NCBI GenBank assembly: GCA_005883575.1
Contig: VBFH01000028.1
Coordinates: forward strand, 1 to 64,000
From: Chloroflexota bacterium
Lineage (GTDB): Bacteria; Chloroflexota; Dormibacteria; Dormibacterales; Dormibacteraceae
DNA: 64,000 nucleotides
Direction: 5' to 3'
The number at the start of each line of letters is the position of its first letter. Position 1 is the stretch's first letter. Shown here piece after piece: positions 42,473 through 51,579 of the stretch. Under the pieces are notes generated by a model. The model saw only the letters and a program-made list of their open reading frames with translations, was not told where the DNA came from and did no database searches. Both the position numbers and the translations under genes were made by a program.

Positions 42473-43296
42473 ACCATCGCGACATGGAGACGAATCCAGA
42501 CCAGGCGCTGGCCGACACGTGGACGTTCGGGCCCAATCGCACCGGCCGGCGGCCCCGAGACCTGAATCTGAGTCCGGGCACGGCGCCAGAGCAGCTGACG
42601 TGGAGCGGAACGGGGTTGGCCGTCGCCGGAACCGCGGCGAGCCTGTCGGCGACGGTCACGCCGCCGCAAGGCGAAACACGCTTCTACGATTTCGCCGATC
42701 ACCCGGTCTGGGTTCGTTTCGACGTGGCAGACAGCTCGGGCTCTTTGACGACCTATTACGCGCAGGTGTCGAACGCAGGCAGTCTCGGGCTGGGCTCGGC
42801 TTCGGTCACGGGGCCGACGGTCTCGCCGGGAGCCTACAGCGTCCGCGCACGATTGGTCGCGGCGCCCAACTCGGATGCCCCCAACGCGTACGTCGCGAGC
42901 AAAGACCTTCGCACTCCATACGCAGGGGAGCCGGTGCGCGGCGGCTTCATGGCCGGATACGCGCAGCTCGGTTCGGAGTCTGTGGCGTTCGAATTTGCGC
43001 CAGGTTCGACGGCGACCGGTTCGCTCGTTTTCGTGGAAGCCACGCAGGTCAACGGGCGCGACGCCTACCGCGTGATCGTCTCGACCTCCGTGACGTCAGT
43101 GGAAAGCCACAGCCACACCGCGAGCTCCACTGGCGTGGCATCGGTCTACACCGTGGACGCCGTCACCGGCGTTCGCTACTCAGATCGCGATCAGACCACG
43201 AATTTCCGTGTCACGGTCGCCGCGGACGGGTCCGCGACCCTCGACATCGGATTCACCTTGAGTCTGCCGCCGGGCTCGGCGGTCAATCGCCTGTAG
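42457..43296 (+). pseudogene. 3' part of the broken Kelch-type protein gene
   Basis: An open frame of 279 codons begins (GTG) inside the inverted block. It reads genuine-looking protein from LADTWTFGPN onward: a Thr/Ser/Gly-rich, beta-patterned region (PPQGETRFYDFADHP, SSGSLTTYYAQVSN, SGVASV-like runs) with no recognised domain. Such tails are common in secreted repeat proteins. Nothing suggests export from the present start. Its final 14 nt overlap the convergent deaminase gene. It may still be translated, but as a headless product. Confidence 0.6.
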
Positions 43297-44617
43297 CCAG
43301 GCGCCGGCTCGCGGCCGCGATGTCGCGCGTGATCTCATCCTCGTCTGCGGTAAGCAGCCGGCCTTCCCGAACCACCACCCGCCCGTTGACGAGCACGGTC
43401 TGGGCGCGCGCCGGCGGGGCAAGGGCCAGACCCGCGAGCGGATCCTTGATTCCCGCATGGGCAAGGTCGTCGACTCGGAAGCAGGCTATGTCCGCGCACT
43501 TGCCCGGTTCGAGACTGCCGCAGTCGTCTCGACCCAGACAGTCCGCGCCACCTCGCGTCGCCAGCCGCCAGGCGCCGCGGGCGTCCAGCGCTTGCGCAGA
43601 AGAGGCCCTCACCCGGGCAAGCAGGAGTGCCAGATGTGCCTCCATCGCGAGGTTCGCGTCCTCGTTGCTCGCCGAGCCGTCGACGCCCAGACCGACGCGC
43701 GCGCCCGCCCGGACGAGGTGCTCCACCCTGCAGGCCCCGGCGCCGAGGCGCATGTTGCTCGACGGGCAGTGGGCGATGCCCGTCTTGACCTCGGCGATGC
43801 GGTCGATCTCAGCATTGTTCAGGTGAATCCCGTGGGCGTACCACACGTCGTCGCCGGTCCAACCCAGGTCCTCCATCAGCTCGACTGGCCGCCGGCCGAA
43901 CCTTTCGACGCAGAAGCGTTCCTCGTCGAGCGTCTCGGCCAGGTGAGTGTGCAGCCGCACACGGTGGTGGCGGGCCAGCTCGGCGGAGTCGCGCATGAGC
44001 TGAGGCGTGACCGAGAACGGCGAGCAAGGCGCGACCACGACCCTGCACATCGAACCCGGTTTCGGATTGTGAAAGCGCTTGATCATCAACTCGGTATGGG
44101 CGAGGATCGCGTCGTCTTCCTCGACCACGGTGTCCGGCGGCAGCCCGCCTTGCGATTCGCCGAGCGACATCGAGCCGCGACAGGGATGGAAGCGCAGCCC
44201 CAGCTCTCGGGCCGTCTCGACCAGAGCTTCGAAGATGCCATGGCCCCCGTGTGGGAAGACGTAATGGTGGTCGGTCGACAGGGTGCAGCCGCTCAGCATG
44301 AGGCGCGCCATCGCGGCTCGCGCAGCGACGCGAACCGTGCCGGCATCGATGCGTGCCCACACGGGGTACAGCGCGCGCAGCCACTCGAACAGCGTGCCGT
44401 CCGTCACGTAGCCGCGCGTCGCCCACTGGTACATGTGATCGTGAGCGTTGACGAGACCGGGCATAGCGACGCAGTTGAGCTCGTTCACCCACTCGTCGGC
44501 ATGCGGCGCCGGCCCAGAGCCGGTGGCGGCGACCATGCCATCGCGAATGAACACCCAGCCGTTCTCGATCTCCTGGCTGCCCGTGACGACCAGCCCGGCG
44601 CGAAGTAGAAGCGTCAA
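43283..44617 (-). CDS. 8-oxoguanine/guanine-type deaminase (amidohydrolase family)
   Basis: 444 residues from a TTG overlapping the xanthine dehydrogenase stop (TTGA). Metal motif VNAHDHMYQW (H59/H61), STDHHYVFPHG, HTHLAET, YAHGIHL and the catalytic Asp in GLGVDGSAS match the AtzA/TrzN-related deaminases, and the STDHHYVFP segment is typical of 8-oxoguanine deaminase. It is the last gene of the purine operon. Guanine, 8-oxoguanine or a related purine would be deaminated to feed xanthine or urate formation. Confidence 0.85.
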   Translation of the reverse strand: MTLLLRAGLVVTGSQEIENGWVFIRDGMVAATGSGPAPHADEWVNELNCVAMPGLVNAHDHMYQWATRGYVTDGTLFEWLRALYPVWARIDAGTVRVAARAAMARLMLSGCTLSTDHHYVFPHGGHGIFEALVETARELGLRFHPCRGSMSLGESQGGLPPDTVVEEDDAILAHTELMIKRFHNPKPGSMCRVVVAPCSPFSVTPQLMRDSAELARHHRVRLHTHLAETLDEERFCVERFGRRPVELMEDLGWTGDDVWYAHGIHLNNAEIDRIAEVKTGIAHCPSSNMRLGAGACRVEHLVRAGARVGLGVDGSASNEDANLAMEAHLALLLARVRASSAQALDARGAWRLATRGGADCLGRDDCGSLEPGKCADIACFRVDDLAHAGIKDPLAGLALAPPARAQTVLVNGRVVVREGRLLTADEDEITRDIAAASRRLATGD

Positions 44618-46905
44618 AGCGTGAGATCGTGCGGTCGGACGGGCACGCGCGTGATGTCGCGACCGGTGGCGGCGCGGATCGCGGCCACGATCGCGGGACC
44701 GGACGAGATCGTCGGCGGCTCGCCCACGCCCTTCAGGCCGTAAGGCGAGTTCGGATCGCCGAGCTCGAGGATGTCCATGCGGACGGGTGGCATGTCGAGG
44801 ATCGTCGGCAGCAGGTAGTCGGTGAACGACGCGTTGCGGATCACGCCGTCCTTGACCAGGATCTCCTCCATCACGGCAAGGCCGAGGCCTTGCGCGGCGC
44901 CGCCCTCGAGCTGGCCCTGCACGGCGAGCGGGTTGATCGCCATGCCGACGTCCTGCGCCGTCGCCAGCTCCACGACCTTGACCAGGCCGAGCTCCGTGTC
45001 GACGTCGACCACCGCGCGATGCGCGGCGAACGCGAACTGCATGTGCGCGTCAGCCTGTCCGGTCTCGGGGTCCAGGTGGTGAGTGCGGCGGGGATGAAAT
45101 GTGCGCGTCTCTTCGATCACCTCGTCGCCGAGAAGCGTCGCGAGGGACACGATCGGCTTGCCGTCGGCGCCGACCACCGAGTCGTTCTCGATCCGCAGCA
45201 CGTTCGCGGGGTAGAGCTCGGACTGCGCGATCTCGCACACGCGCTTGCACACGGCTTCGGCCGCCGCCTTGACCGCGCCGCCCGTGATGTAGGTCTGGCG
45301 TGACGCGGATGAGGACCCCGCCGAGCCGATGCGCGTGTCGGCGTTGAGGACGACGATCTCGTTGACGCCGAGCTCGCTTCCGGCGATCTGGGCCTGCACC
45401 ATCACCATGCCCTGCCCCACCTCCGCCGCCGCGGTGTGGACCTCGACCCGCGGCTTGCCGCCGGCGACGAACAGGCGCACGCGAGCAGTCGAGTGGTCGT
45501 CGAACCCCTCGGAGTAGCCGATGTTCTTGAAGCCGGCGGCGTAGCCGACGCCGCGCGTCACGCCCTCGCCATGCGTCGTGTTCGAGACTCCTCCCGGCAG
45601 GGATGTCAGAGGCGTCCCTTCTCCCCGGCCCTCCACCCCAATGGGGAGGGAGAACGACATCACCCGGCGCAGTAGTTCGGCGACCGGCACAGGGCCGTCG
45701 ATGACCTGGCCGGTGATCATCTCCGTGCCGGTCTCCATCGCGTTGCGGATCCGGAGCTCAACCGGATCCATGCCCAGCGCCGCGGCCAGCTTGTCCATCT
45801 GCGCCTCGTGCGCATAACAGTTCTGGACCGAGCCGAACCCCCGCATGGCGCCGCACGGCGGGTTGTTCGTATAAACGACGAGGCCGTCGATGGTCGCGTT
45901 CGGGCACCGGTAAGGGCCGGCCGAGAAGCAGGTCGCGTTGGCGATCACGGCGGTCGAGCTCGACGCGTAGGCGCCGCCGTCGAGGAGTATCCGCGCCTTG
46001 ACGTAAACCAGGGTGCCGTCGCGGTCGGCTCCATGCTCGTAGGCCAGGCGGCCGGGATGACGGTGGACGTGGCCGACGAACGACTCCGGCCGCGAGTAGG
46101 AGATCTTCACAGGCTGCCCGGTCTTCAGCGCGAGCATGCATGCATGCGCCTGCATCGAGAGATCCTCCCGGGCGCCGAATGCGCCGCCTATGCCCGCCAT
46201 CGTGAGCCGAACCTTCTCCAGCGGCAGCCCGAGGACACGCGCCAGCTGCTGCTGGTCGATGTGCAGCCACTGGGTCGCGATGTAGAGGTCGACGCCGCCC
46301 TCGCCGTCCGGAACCGCGAGCCCCGACTCGGGGCCCAGCGGCGCCTGGTCCTGCATGCCGATCTCGTACTCGCCCTTGACCACCACGTCGGCGCGCGCGG
46401 CCTGTTCGCCGTGGCGGATCTTGACGTGCCGGAGCAGGTTGCCGTTTGGATGCAGGCGAGGCGCGCCAGGGGAAAGCGCCTGCTCGGGGTCGACGACAGG
46501 AGGCAGGACTTGGTACTCGACATGCACCTTCGCCGCCGCGCGCCGCGCCTGCTCGGGATGGTCCGCGGCGACGAGCGCCACCGCCTCTCCCCAGTAGCGC
46601 ACGAAGTCATGGGCCAGGACCGGCTGGTCCTCGAACTCGAGACCGTACAGATTCTTCCCAGGCACATCCTCGTGCGTGAGCACAGCTCGCACGCCGGGCA
46701 TCGTGCGCGCGGCAGCCGTATCAATCGACAGGATCCGCGCATACGGGTGCGGACTGCGCACGGTGGCGCCCCAAAGCATGCCCTCCACCTGCAAGTCGGA
46801 TGAATAGGGAAACTCCCCGCGCACCTTGAGCAGGCCGTCCGGCCGCTGCACGCCGTCGCCGACGCGGCCGCGGATGGCGGTGGGCGGCGCGAGGCGCGGC
46901 CTCAC
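44614..46905 (-). CDS. Xanthine dehydrogenase, molybdenum-binding subunit
   Basis: 763 residues from a GTG in the preceding stop. The active-site loop at about residue 353 is GAMRGFGSVQ, the purine-hydroxylase pattern (RGFG) with the substrate-orienting Arg. The catalytic Glu is in GLKGVGEPP near 723. GGAFGARED is the Mo-pterin loop. Position between its own FeS subunit and a guanine-type deaminase, with uricase upstream, supports hypoxanthine to xanthine to urate. It corresponds to PucD-type subunits of Bacillus and actinobacteria. Confidence 0.93.
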   Translation of the reverse strand: MRPRLAPPTAIRGRVGDGVQRPDGLLKVRGEFPYSSDLQVEGMLWGATVRSPHPYARILSIDTAAARTMPGVRAVLTHEDVPGKNLYGLEFEDQPVLAHDFVRYWGEAVALVAADHPEQARRAAAKVHVEYQVLPPVVDPEQALSPGAPRLHPNGNLLRHVKIRHGEQAARADVVVKGEYEIGMQDQAPLGPESGLAVPDGEGGVDLYIATQWLHIDQQQLARVLGLPLEKVRLTMAGIGGAFGAREDLSMQAHACMLALKTGQPVKISYSRPESFVGHVHRHPGRLAYEHGADRDGTLVYVKARILLDGGAYASSSTAVIANATCFSAGPYRCPNATIDGLVVYTNNPPCGAMRGFGSVQNCYAHEAQMDKLAAALGMDPVELRIRNAMETGTEMITGQVIDGPVPVAELLRRVMSFSLPIGVEGRGEGTPLTSLPGGVSNTTHGEGVTRGVGYAAGFKNIGYSEGFDDHSTARVRLFVAGGKPRVEVHTAAAEVGQGMVMVQAQIAGSELGVNEIVVLNADTRIGSAGSSSASRQTYITGGAVKAAAEAVCKRVCEIAQSELYPANVLRIENDSVVGADGKPIVSLATLLGDEVIEETRTFHPRRTHHLDPETGQADAHMQFAFAAHRAVVDVDTELGLVKVVELATAQDVGMAINPLAVQGQLEGGAAQGLGLAVMEEILVKDGVIRNASFTDYLLPTILDMPPVRMDILELGDPNSPYGLKGVGEPPTISSGPAIVAAIRAATGRDITRVPVRPHDLTL

Positions 46906-47351
46906 AGGCGGCCCGCGGCGAGGTTCACGGCGTCGATGATCTTGGCGTAGCCGGTGCACCGGCATACGTTTCCCGCCAGCGCTTCGCGGATCTGCGCCTC
47001 GCTCGGGTGCGGCACCCGGTGCAGTAGATCGTGGGTGGCGACGACCAGGCCAGGGGTGCAGAACCCGCATTGCACCGCGCCGGCCTCGACGTAAGCCTGC
47101 TGGACCTTTGCGCCCTCGAGTCCCTCGATCGTCACCACCGACCTACCATTGGCCTGGCCGCCGAGGACCAGGCAAGCGCAGACCAGCGTGCCGTCGAGGT
47201 AGACGGAGCATGAACCGCACTCGCCCTGCTCGCACGCGTTCTTGGACCCGTAGAGGCCAAAGCGCTCGCGCAGCACATACAGCAGGCTTTCGCCCTCCCA
47301 GACACCATCCGCCACCTGCTTGTGGCCGTTGACCGTGCAGCTGACCTTCAC
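46902..47351 (-). CDS. Xanthine dehydrogenase, [2Fe-2S] subunit
   Basis: 149 residues from a GTG in the FAD-subunit stop (GTGA), giving VKVSCTVNGH; an ATG 18 nt earlier is possible. Cluster ligands are CEQGECGSC and a later Cys for the first centre, CGFC and CRCTGY for the second. It links the Mo centre to the FAD subunit (PucE-type). Confidence 0.94.
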   Translation of the reverse strand: MKVSCTVNGHKQVADGVWEGESLLYVLRERFGLYGSKNACEQGECGSCSVYLDGTLVCACLVLGGQANGRSVVTIEGLEGAKVQQAYVEAGAVQCGFCTPGLVVATHDLLHRVPHPSEAQIREALAGNVCRCTGYAKIIDAVNLAAGRL

Positions 47352-48196
47352 GCCGCGGCCCAGGCCCATTCGAGGCAGCGGCGCGCCATCACGGCCAGAG
47401 CGTGGCGGCGATACGTGGCGGTGCCGCGGACGTCGTCGATCGGCTTCGCGGCGGCGGCGACCAGCTCACCAAACCGACGCAATGTCGCGTCGCTGGGTCG
47501 CGCCCTGTTCTCCCAGTCGAGCTCGCCCTGGATGAATTCCTCAGCCTCGATAGCCCGCAGCGGCGTCGGTCCCGCCGATCCGATACCGCTGCCCACGCGA
47601 CGCCTTTCGAGATCGATCGCAAGCGCAAACGAGCAAACGGCGATGACCATCGCGTTGCGCGTCCCCACCTTGGAGAACTGCTGCGGCCCTCGCGCCGGCT
47701 CGACGAGGAATGCAGCTATCAGCTCGTCCTTACGCATCGCGTTGCGTTTCGGCCCGGTGAAGAACTCACCCACTGCAAGGCGGCGAACCCCCGAGGTCGA
47801 GGCGAGCTCGACCTGCGAGTCCGACGCAAGAAGCGGCGGATGCGCATCGCCCGCCGGCGAGGCGGTTCCAAGGTTGCCTCCCACGGTGCCGCGGTTGCGA
47901 ATCTGCGGGGAACCCACCGTCCGCGAGGCGATGGCCAGGCCGGGCAGCCGATCGCCGAGCTCGTTGATAAGCTGCGAGTAGGTGACTCCGGCGCCGATCC
48001 GCAGAAGCCCGTCGTCCGTCCCCCACTGCGTGAGCTCGGAGATTCGCGTCAGGTCGATGATCGCCTCCGGACGGCGGTGGTCCAGGTTCAGCTCGACCAT
48101 CACGTCCGTCCCGCCCACGATCGGCATGGCTTCCGGATGGGCGGCCTTCATGGCGAGCGCCTCCGACCAGGTGGCCGGCTGAAAGAACTCCATCAC
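47348..48196 (-). CDS. Xanthine dehydrogenase, FAD-binding subunit
   Basis: 282 residues. The FAD-binding motifs are PIVGGTDVMVELN and NRGTVGGNLGTASPAGD. It starts at a GTG overlapping the uricase stop, with an ATG one codon later. It is the PucC-type subunit that delivers electrons to NAD or another acceptor. The three subunits follow the medium-small-large order seen also at 25-28 kb. Confidence 0.94.
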   Translation of the reverse strand: MMEFFQPATWSEALAMKAAHPEAMPIVGGTDVMVELNLDHRRPEAIIDLTRISELTQWGTDDGLLRIGAGVTYSQLINELGDRLPGLAIASRTVGSPQIRNRGTVGGNLGTASPAGDAHPPLLASDSQVELASTSGVRRLAVGEFFTGPKRNAMRKDELIAAFLVEPARGPQQFSKVGTRNAMVIAVCSFALAIDLERRRVGSGIGSAGPTPLRAIEAEEFIQGELDWENRARPSDATLRRFGELVAAAAKPIDDVRGTATYRRHALAVMARRCLEWAWAAA

Positions 48197-49062
48197 CAGG
48201 CGAGGCCCGGCTCCGGCGAGTCGTCGCGGGTGACCGTTCCCTCGATCAAGCCATACGGCCGGTCCGACGCATAGAAGACCTCGTTGTCGTTGGCCAGACC
48301 GAAGGGCGAGAGGTCAACGACGAAGTGGTGCTTGTTCGGCATCGACATCCGGATCTCGGCGACTTCGGGATGTGCCTCGAGGACGGCCGAGCCCATCGCA
48401 TAAAGCGTTTGCTGCAGGGAGAGGCTGTGCTTGGACGCGAACGCCTCGAGCAGCAGCCGGCGTACGCCGGCGAAGGACTTCGCCCAGTCAGCCTGCGCGT
48501 CGCGGTAGCGCCAGCGTGCGGCGAGCGAGGTCGCCATGATCCGGTCACGCGTCTCGGGCAGGGTCGTGAAACGGTCCTTGACGTAGCCATGGAACTCCGA
48601 GCCCGCCGACTTGAGGACGACAAGGTCGGTGAGACCAGCGACGACCCACGTGCCGTCGTCGGTGCAGGTCACCATGGCGAGGCGCTTCTCCGATCCCTGG
48701 CGCACGAAGGCGTGGTCGTGCGGATTCCCCTTCACGTGGATCCGCGCCCAGGCGCGCTCCTCGATCGCGACACGCGCCCGGTACACGGAGGCGAACTCGC
48801 TGACGAAGTGGCGCGCGAGCCGGATGCCGAAATCCTCGATCTCGCCGATGGGGTCGCGGGCAAAGGCGAAGACCGTGTTCTTCTGTGTGTCGGTGGGCAC
48901 GACCTTGCTGTTGTCGCCGGTCAAGTGGGTCTCGGCGAAGTCGCCGGCGAGGGCGACGCTGACGTTCAGGTCTTTGAGCTCGTGGGTCGCGCCTTGTTTG
49001 GTGACCCGCACAACGTGCGTCTCGGCCTTGCCGTACTGGTTGTCTCCGAGGACGATTGGCAT
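48193..49062 (-). CDS. Urate oxidase (cofactor-free uricase)
   Basis: 289 residues. The N-terminal NQYGKAE (Lys12) and VVPTDTQKNT (Thr57) correspond to the catalytic Lys and Thr of uricases. The second T-fold half has MPNKHHFVVDLSPFG with the active-site His. It oxidises urate to 5-hydroxyisourate with O2. It is immediately preceded by HIU hydrolase (no spacing) and followed by the xanthine dehydrogenase subunits, so the substrate and product enzymes flank it. Confidence 0.96.
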   Translation of the reverse strand: MPIVLGDNQYGKAETHVVRVTKQGATHELKDLNVSVALAGDFAETHLTGDNSKVVPTDTQKNTVFAFARDPIGEIEDFGIRLARHFVSEFASVYRARVAIEERAWARIHVKGNPHDHAFVRQGSEKRLAMVTCTDDGTWVVAGLTDLVVLKSAGSEFHGYVKDRFTTLPETRDRIMATSLAARWRYRDAQADWAKSFAGVRRLLLEAFASKHSLSLQQTLYAMGSAVLEAHPEVAEIRMSMPNKHHFVVDLSPFGLANDNEVFYASDRPYGLIEGTVTRDDSPEPGLAW

Positions 49063-49392
49063 TCAGGTTCCTTTGTAGGTGGTGTAGCCGAAGGCGCTCA
49101 GCAGCAGCGGGACGTGCAGGTGGCCGCCGTCGAACGTGAAGACTACGGACACCGAGGGGTAGAAGGCGCCGAGTCCGGAGCGCTCGAAGTAGGGCCTGGT
49201 GTCGAACTCCAGTCGGTACTCGGCCGCGTCGAGCTCTTCGTCGGTGAAGTCGCCAACCCGGCCGTCGGCGTCGGTCACGGCCTGGGCGAGCTCCTTCCAA
49301 TCACCGTCTGGCTCGCGCCGATGCAGCACGACGGCCAACCCGGCGGCCGGGGTGCCGCGCATGGTGTCGAGGACGTGTGTTGAGATGCTCAT
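49063..49392 (-). CDS. 5-Hydroxyisourate hydrolase (transthyretin-like)
   Basis: 109 residues. The N-terminal signature STHVLDTMRGTPAAGL and the C-terminal SAFGYTTYKGT identify the transthyretin-related hydrolase. The usual terminal YRGS is YKGT here, a conservative change at a functional tetrapeptide. It hydrolyses 5-hydroxyisourate to OHCU. It overlaps the OHCU decarboxylase gene by ATGA. Confidence 0.95.
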   Translation of the reverse strand: MSISTHVLDTMRGTPAAGLAVVLHRREPDGDWKELAQAVTDADGRVGDFTDEELDAAEYRLEFDTRPYFERSGLGAFYPSVSVVFTFDGGHLHVPLLLSAFGYTTYKGT

Positions 49393-49883
49393 CGGTCCAG
49401 CATCTCCAGCAGCCGCATCCGAGTGATCTTGCGCTGCTCGGCCGCGGCTTCCTCGAGCTCGGTGACCGGGTCGTTGTTCATGCGCCGCCTCAGGGCGTGG
49501 AGAAGCTCGGCGGCGCTACGCCCGCGCGCCGCGATGATGAAGACGTGCCCGAAGCGCTGCTCATACTTGCGATTTTCCGACGTCAACGCCGCGAGCGTCC
49601 GGCCCGACGCCTGGCGGACGCCGCTCTGCTCCCGTTCCGAGGTCGCCGGCGCGTGCCCTCCTCGCTCGCCGATGCGCGGGTGCGCTGCGAAAGCCCGCAG
49701 CCAGTCGCCGGGCTTGAGCTCCGACCAGGCGACCTCGGCGACGTCCAGAAGGTGGTCAACATCCGGGTACGGCCGGCCTGACGCCACCTGCGCCGCCCAT
49801 GAGCGGTCCGCGAAACACTCGTAGAGCCGGTCCTCCACCTCCTGGTTGGGCAGGGCGTTGAACCTGGCAAGGCCGTCACTCAA
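49389..49883 (-). CDS. OHCU decarboxylase
   Basis: 164 residues. The catalytic His68 is in FAAHPRIGERGG, and ENRKYEQRFGHVFIIAARGRS is the second family signature. It decarboxylates 2-oxo-4-hydroxy-4-carboxy-5-ureidoimidazoline to S-allantoin. With HIU hydrolase and uricase it completes the three-step conversion of urate to allantoin in consecutive genes. Its start lies 8 nt inside the end of the adenine deaminase gene. Confidence 0.95.
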   Translation of the reverse strand: MSDGLARFNALPNQEVEDRLYECFADRSWAAQVASGRPYPDVDHLLDVAEVAWSELKPGDWLRAFAAHPRIGERGGHAPATSEREQSGVRQASGRTLAALTSENRKYEQRFGHVFIIAARGRSAAELLHALRRRMNNDPVTELEEAAAEQRKITRMRLLEMLDR

Positions 49884-51546
49884 TCCCCAGCGGCACCAGC
49901 TCGAAGCGGCCGACGTCGACCAGGCCGCGGTCGGTGATCTTGAGCTCGGGGATAACGGACAGCGCGAGGAAGCTCAACGTCATGAAAGGCGAGGTCATCG
50001 TCACGCCCATCGAGTTGAGCCGCCGCTCCATCGACCGCAGCCGCTCATCGACCTCGGCCAGCGGCCGGTCGCTCATCAGCCCGGCCACCGGCAGCGGCAG
50101 CTCCTCGACCGCGCGGCCGCCCTCGGCGATGACGATCCCGCCGCCGATCTCTGCCAATCGGGTCGCGCATACTGCCATATCGCGGTCGTCGACGCCGAGC
50201 AAGACGATGTTGTGCGCGTCGTGCGCCACAGTCGATGCGAACGCACCGCGCTTCAGCCCGACATTGGTCGCGAATCCGAGCCCGATGCGCCCGCTCGCGT
50301 GATGCCGCTCGACAACCGCGATCTTGACGAGGTCGCGTGCGGCGTCGGCGACGATGCAGCCGTCTTCGACGGTGGGCTCTACGCTCTCGACGCCGGTCAC
50401 GAGCTGCGCCGGGATGACGCGCATCACGCGGATCTTCTTCGGACCGGCCGCGACGCGAAACGACGTCGCGGCGAGCGGCGCCAGGCTCACCGTCTGGCGA
50501 ACCCAATCCGGCACCTCGACCTTCACGTGGCGAGGCGGGGCGCCGCGCTTCAAAACCTGGCGTGGATTGAACGTCTTCAGGTCGTCCAGAACAAGAATGT
50601 CGGCCTGGTAACCCGGCGCGATCGCGCCGAGGTGCCACAGCCGGTGACAGGTCGCGGGGTTGATCGTCGCCATGACGAGCGCGTCTTCCGGGCTGACGCC
50701 CTCTTCGACGGCGACGCGGACCATCTGGTTTATATGGCCCTGCTCGACGATGAAATCGGGCTCGCGGTCGTCGGTGCAGAACGCGCAGCGCTCGGTGCCA
50801 TATCGCTTGACCAGCGGAAGCAGGTCACGGAGGTTGCGCGCGATCGAGGCCTCGCGGAGCAGCACCCACATCCCAAGGCGGCGCTTCTCCAACGCCTCCT
50901 CGAAGGTCATGGCCTCGTGGTCGGAGCCGATACCGGCCGCCACGTAGGCGTTGAGCGCTGGGCCGCGCACGCCCGGCGCGTGACCGTCGACGTGATCGGT
51001 GAGGCCGGTTTCGAGTTTCGCGAGCTCCGATTCGCGGCCGCCGATGACGCCTGGGAAGTTCATCATCTCAGCAATCCCGATCGTGCGGCTGCGGCGCAGC
51101 AGACTCTCGATGTCGCCCGTCGTGAACGGGCGGCGTGGTGATTCGAATTGCGAGGCGGGCACGCAGGACGAGGCCATGACATAGACGTCGAGCGGCAGAT
51201 CCTCGCAGCAGTCGAGCAGCCAGTGGATGCCGTCTGTCCCAAGCACGTTGGCGATCTCGTGGGGATCGGCGACGACCGCAGTTGTGCCATGCACCAGGAC
51301 CGCGCGGGCGAACTCGTCGACCATGAGCTTGGACGATTCGAGGTGCATGTGGGCGTCGATGAATCCGGGGACGAGGTAGGCGCCCGAGACTTCAAGCTGC
51401 TCGCGGCCCTCGTACCTGCCCAACCCGACGACGTGGCCGTCCTGGATCGCGACGTCCACGTCCAGCCACTCCTTGGTGAAGACCGACAAGACGTGGCCGC
51501 CGGACACCACAAGATCGGCCGGCTCGTCGCCTCGCGCGACGGCCAT
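49876..51546 (-). CDS. ade: Adenine deaminase
   Basis: 556 residues from the ATG at 51546 (MAVARGDEPADLVVSGG). The Ade/AdeC features are the metal motif GFIDAHMHLESS (H66/H68), VADPHEIANVLG, GHAPGVRG, FCTDDREPD and the C-terminal domain with STVAHDAHNIV. It converts adenine to hypoxanthine. As the first gene of the minus-strand purine operon it supplies hypoxanthine for xanthine dehydrogenase. Only 33 nt separate its start from the divergent molybdenum hydroxylase gene. Confidence 0.94.
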   Translation of the reverse strand: MAVARGDEPADLVVSGGHVLSVFTKEWLDVDVAIQDGHVVGLGRYEGREQLEVSGAYLVPGFIDAHMHLESSKLMVDEFARAVLVHGTTAVVADPHEIANVLGTDGIHWLLDCCEDLPLDVYVMASSCVPASQFESPRRPFTTGDIESLLRRSRTIGIAEMMNFPGVIGGRESELAKLETGLTDHVDGHAPGVRGPALNAYVAAGIGSDHEAMTFEEALEKRRLGMWVLLREASIARNLRDLLPLVKRYGTERCAFCTDDREPDFIVEQGHINQMVRVAVEEGVSPEDALVMATINPATCHRLWHLGAIAPGYQADILVLDDLKTFNPRQVLKRGAPPRHVKVEVPDWVRQTVSLAPLAATSFRVAAGPKKIRVMRVIPAQLVTGVESVEPTVEDGCIVADAARDLVKIAVVERHHASGRIGLGFATNVGLKRGAFASTVAHDAHNIVLLGVDDRDMAVCATRLAEIGGGIVIAEGGRAVEELPLPVAGLMSDRPLAEVDERLRSMERRLNSMGVTMTSPFMTLSFLALSVIPELKITDRGLVDVGRFELVPLGIE

Positions 51547-51579
51547 CCAGTGTGCGTCGATGACGGAGACTTTAGCGAC

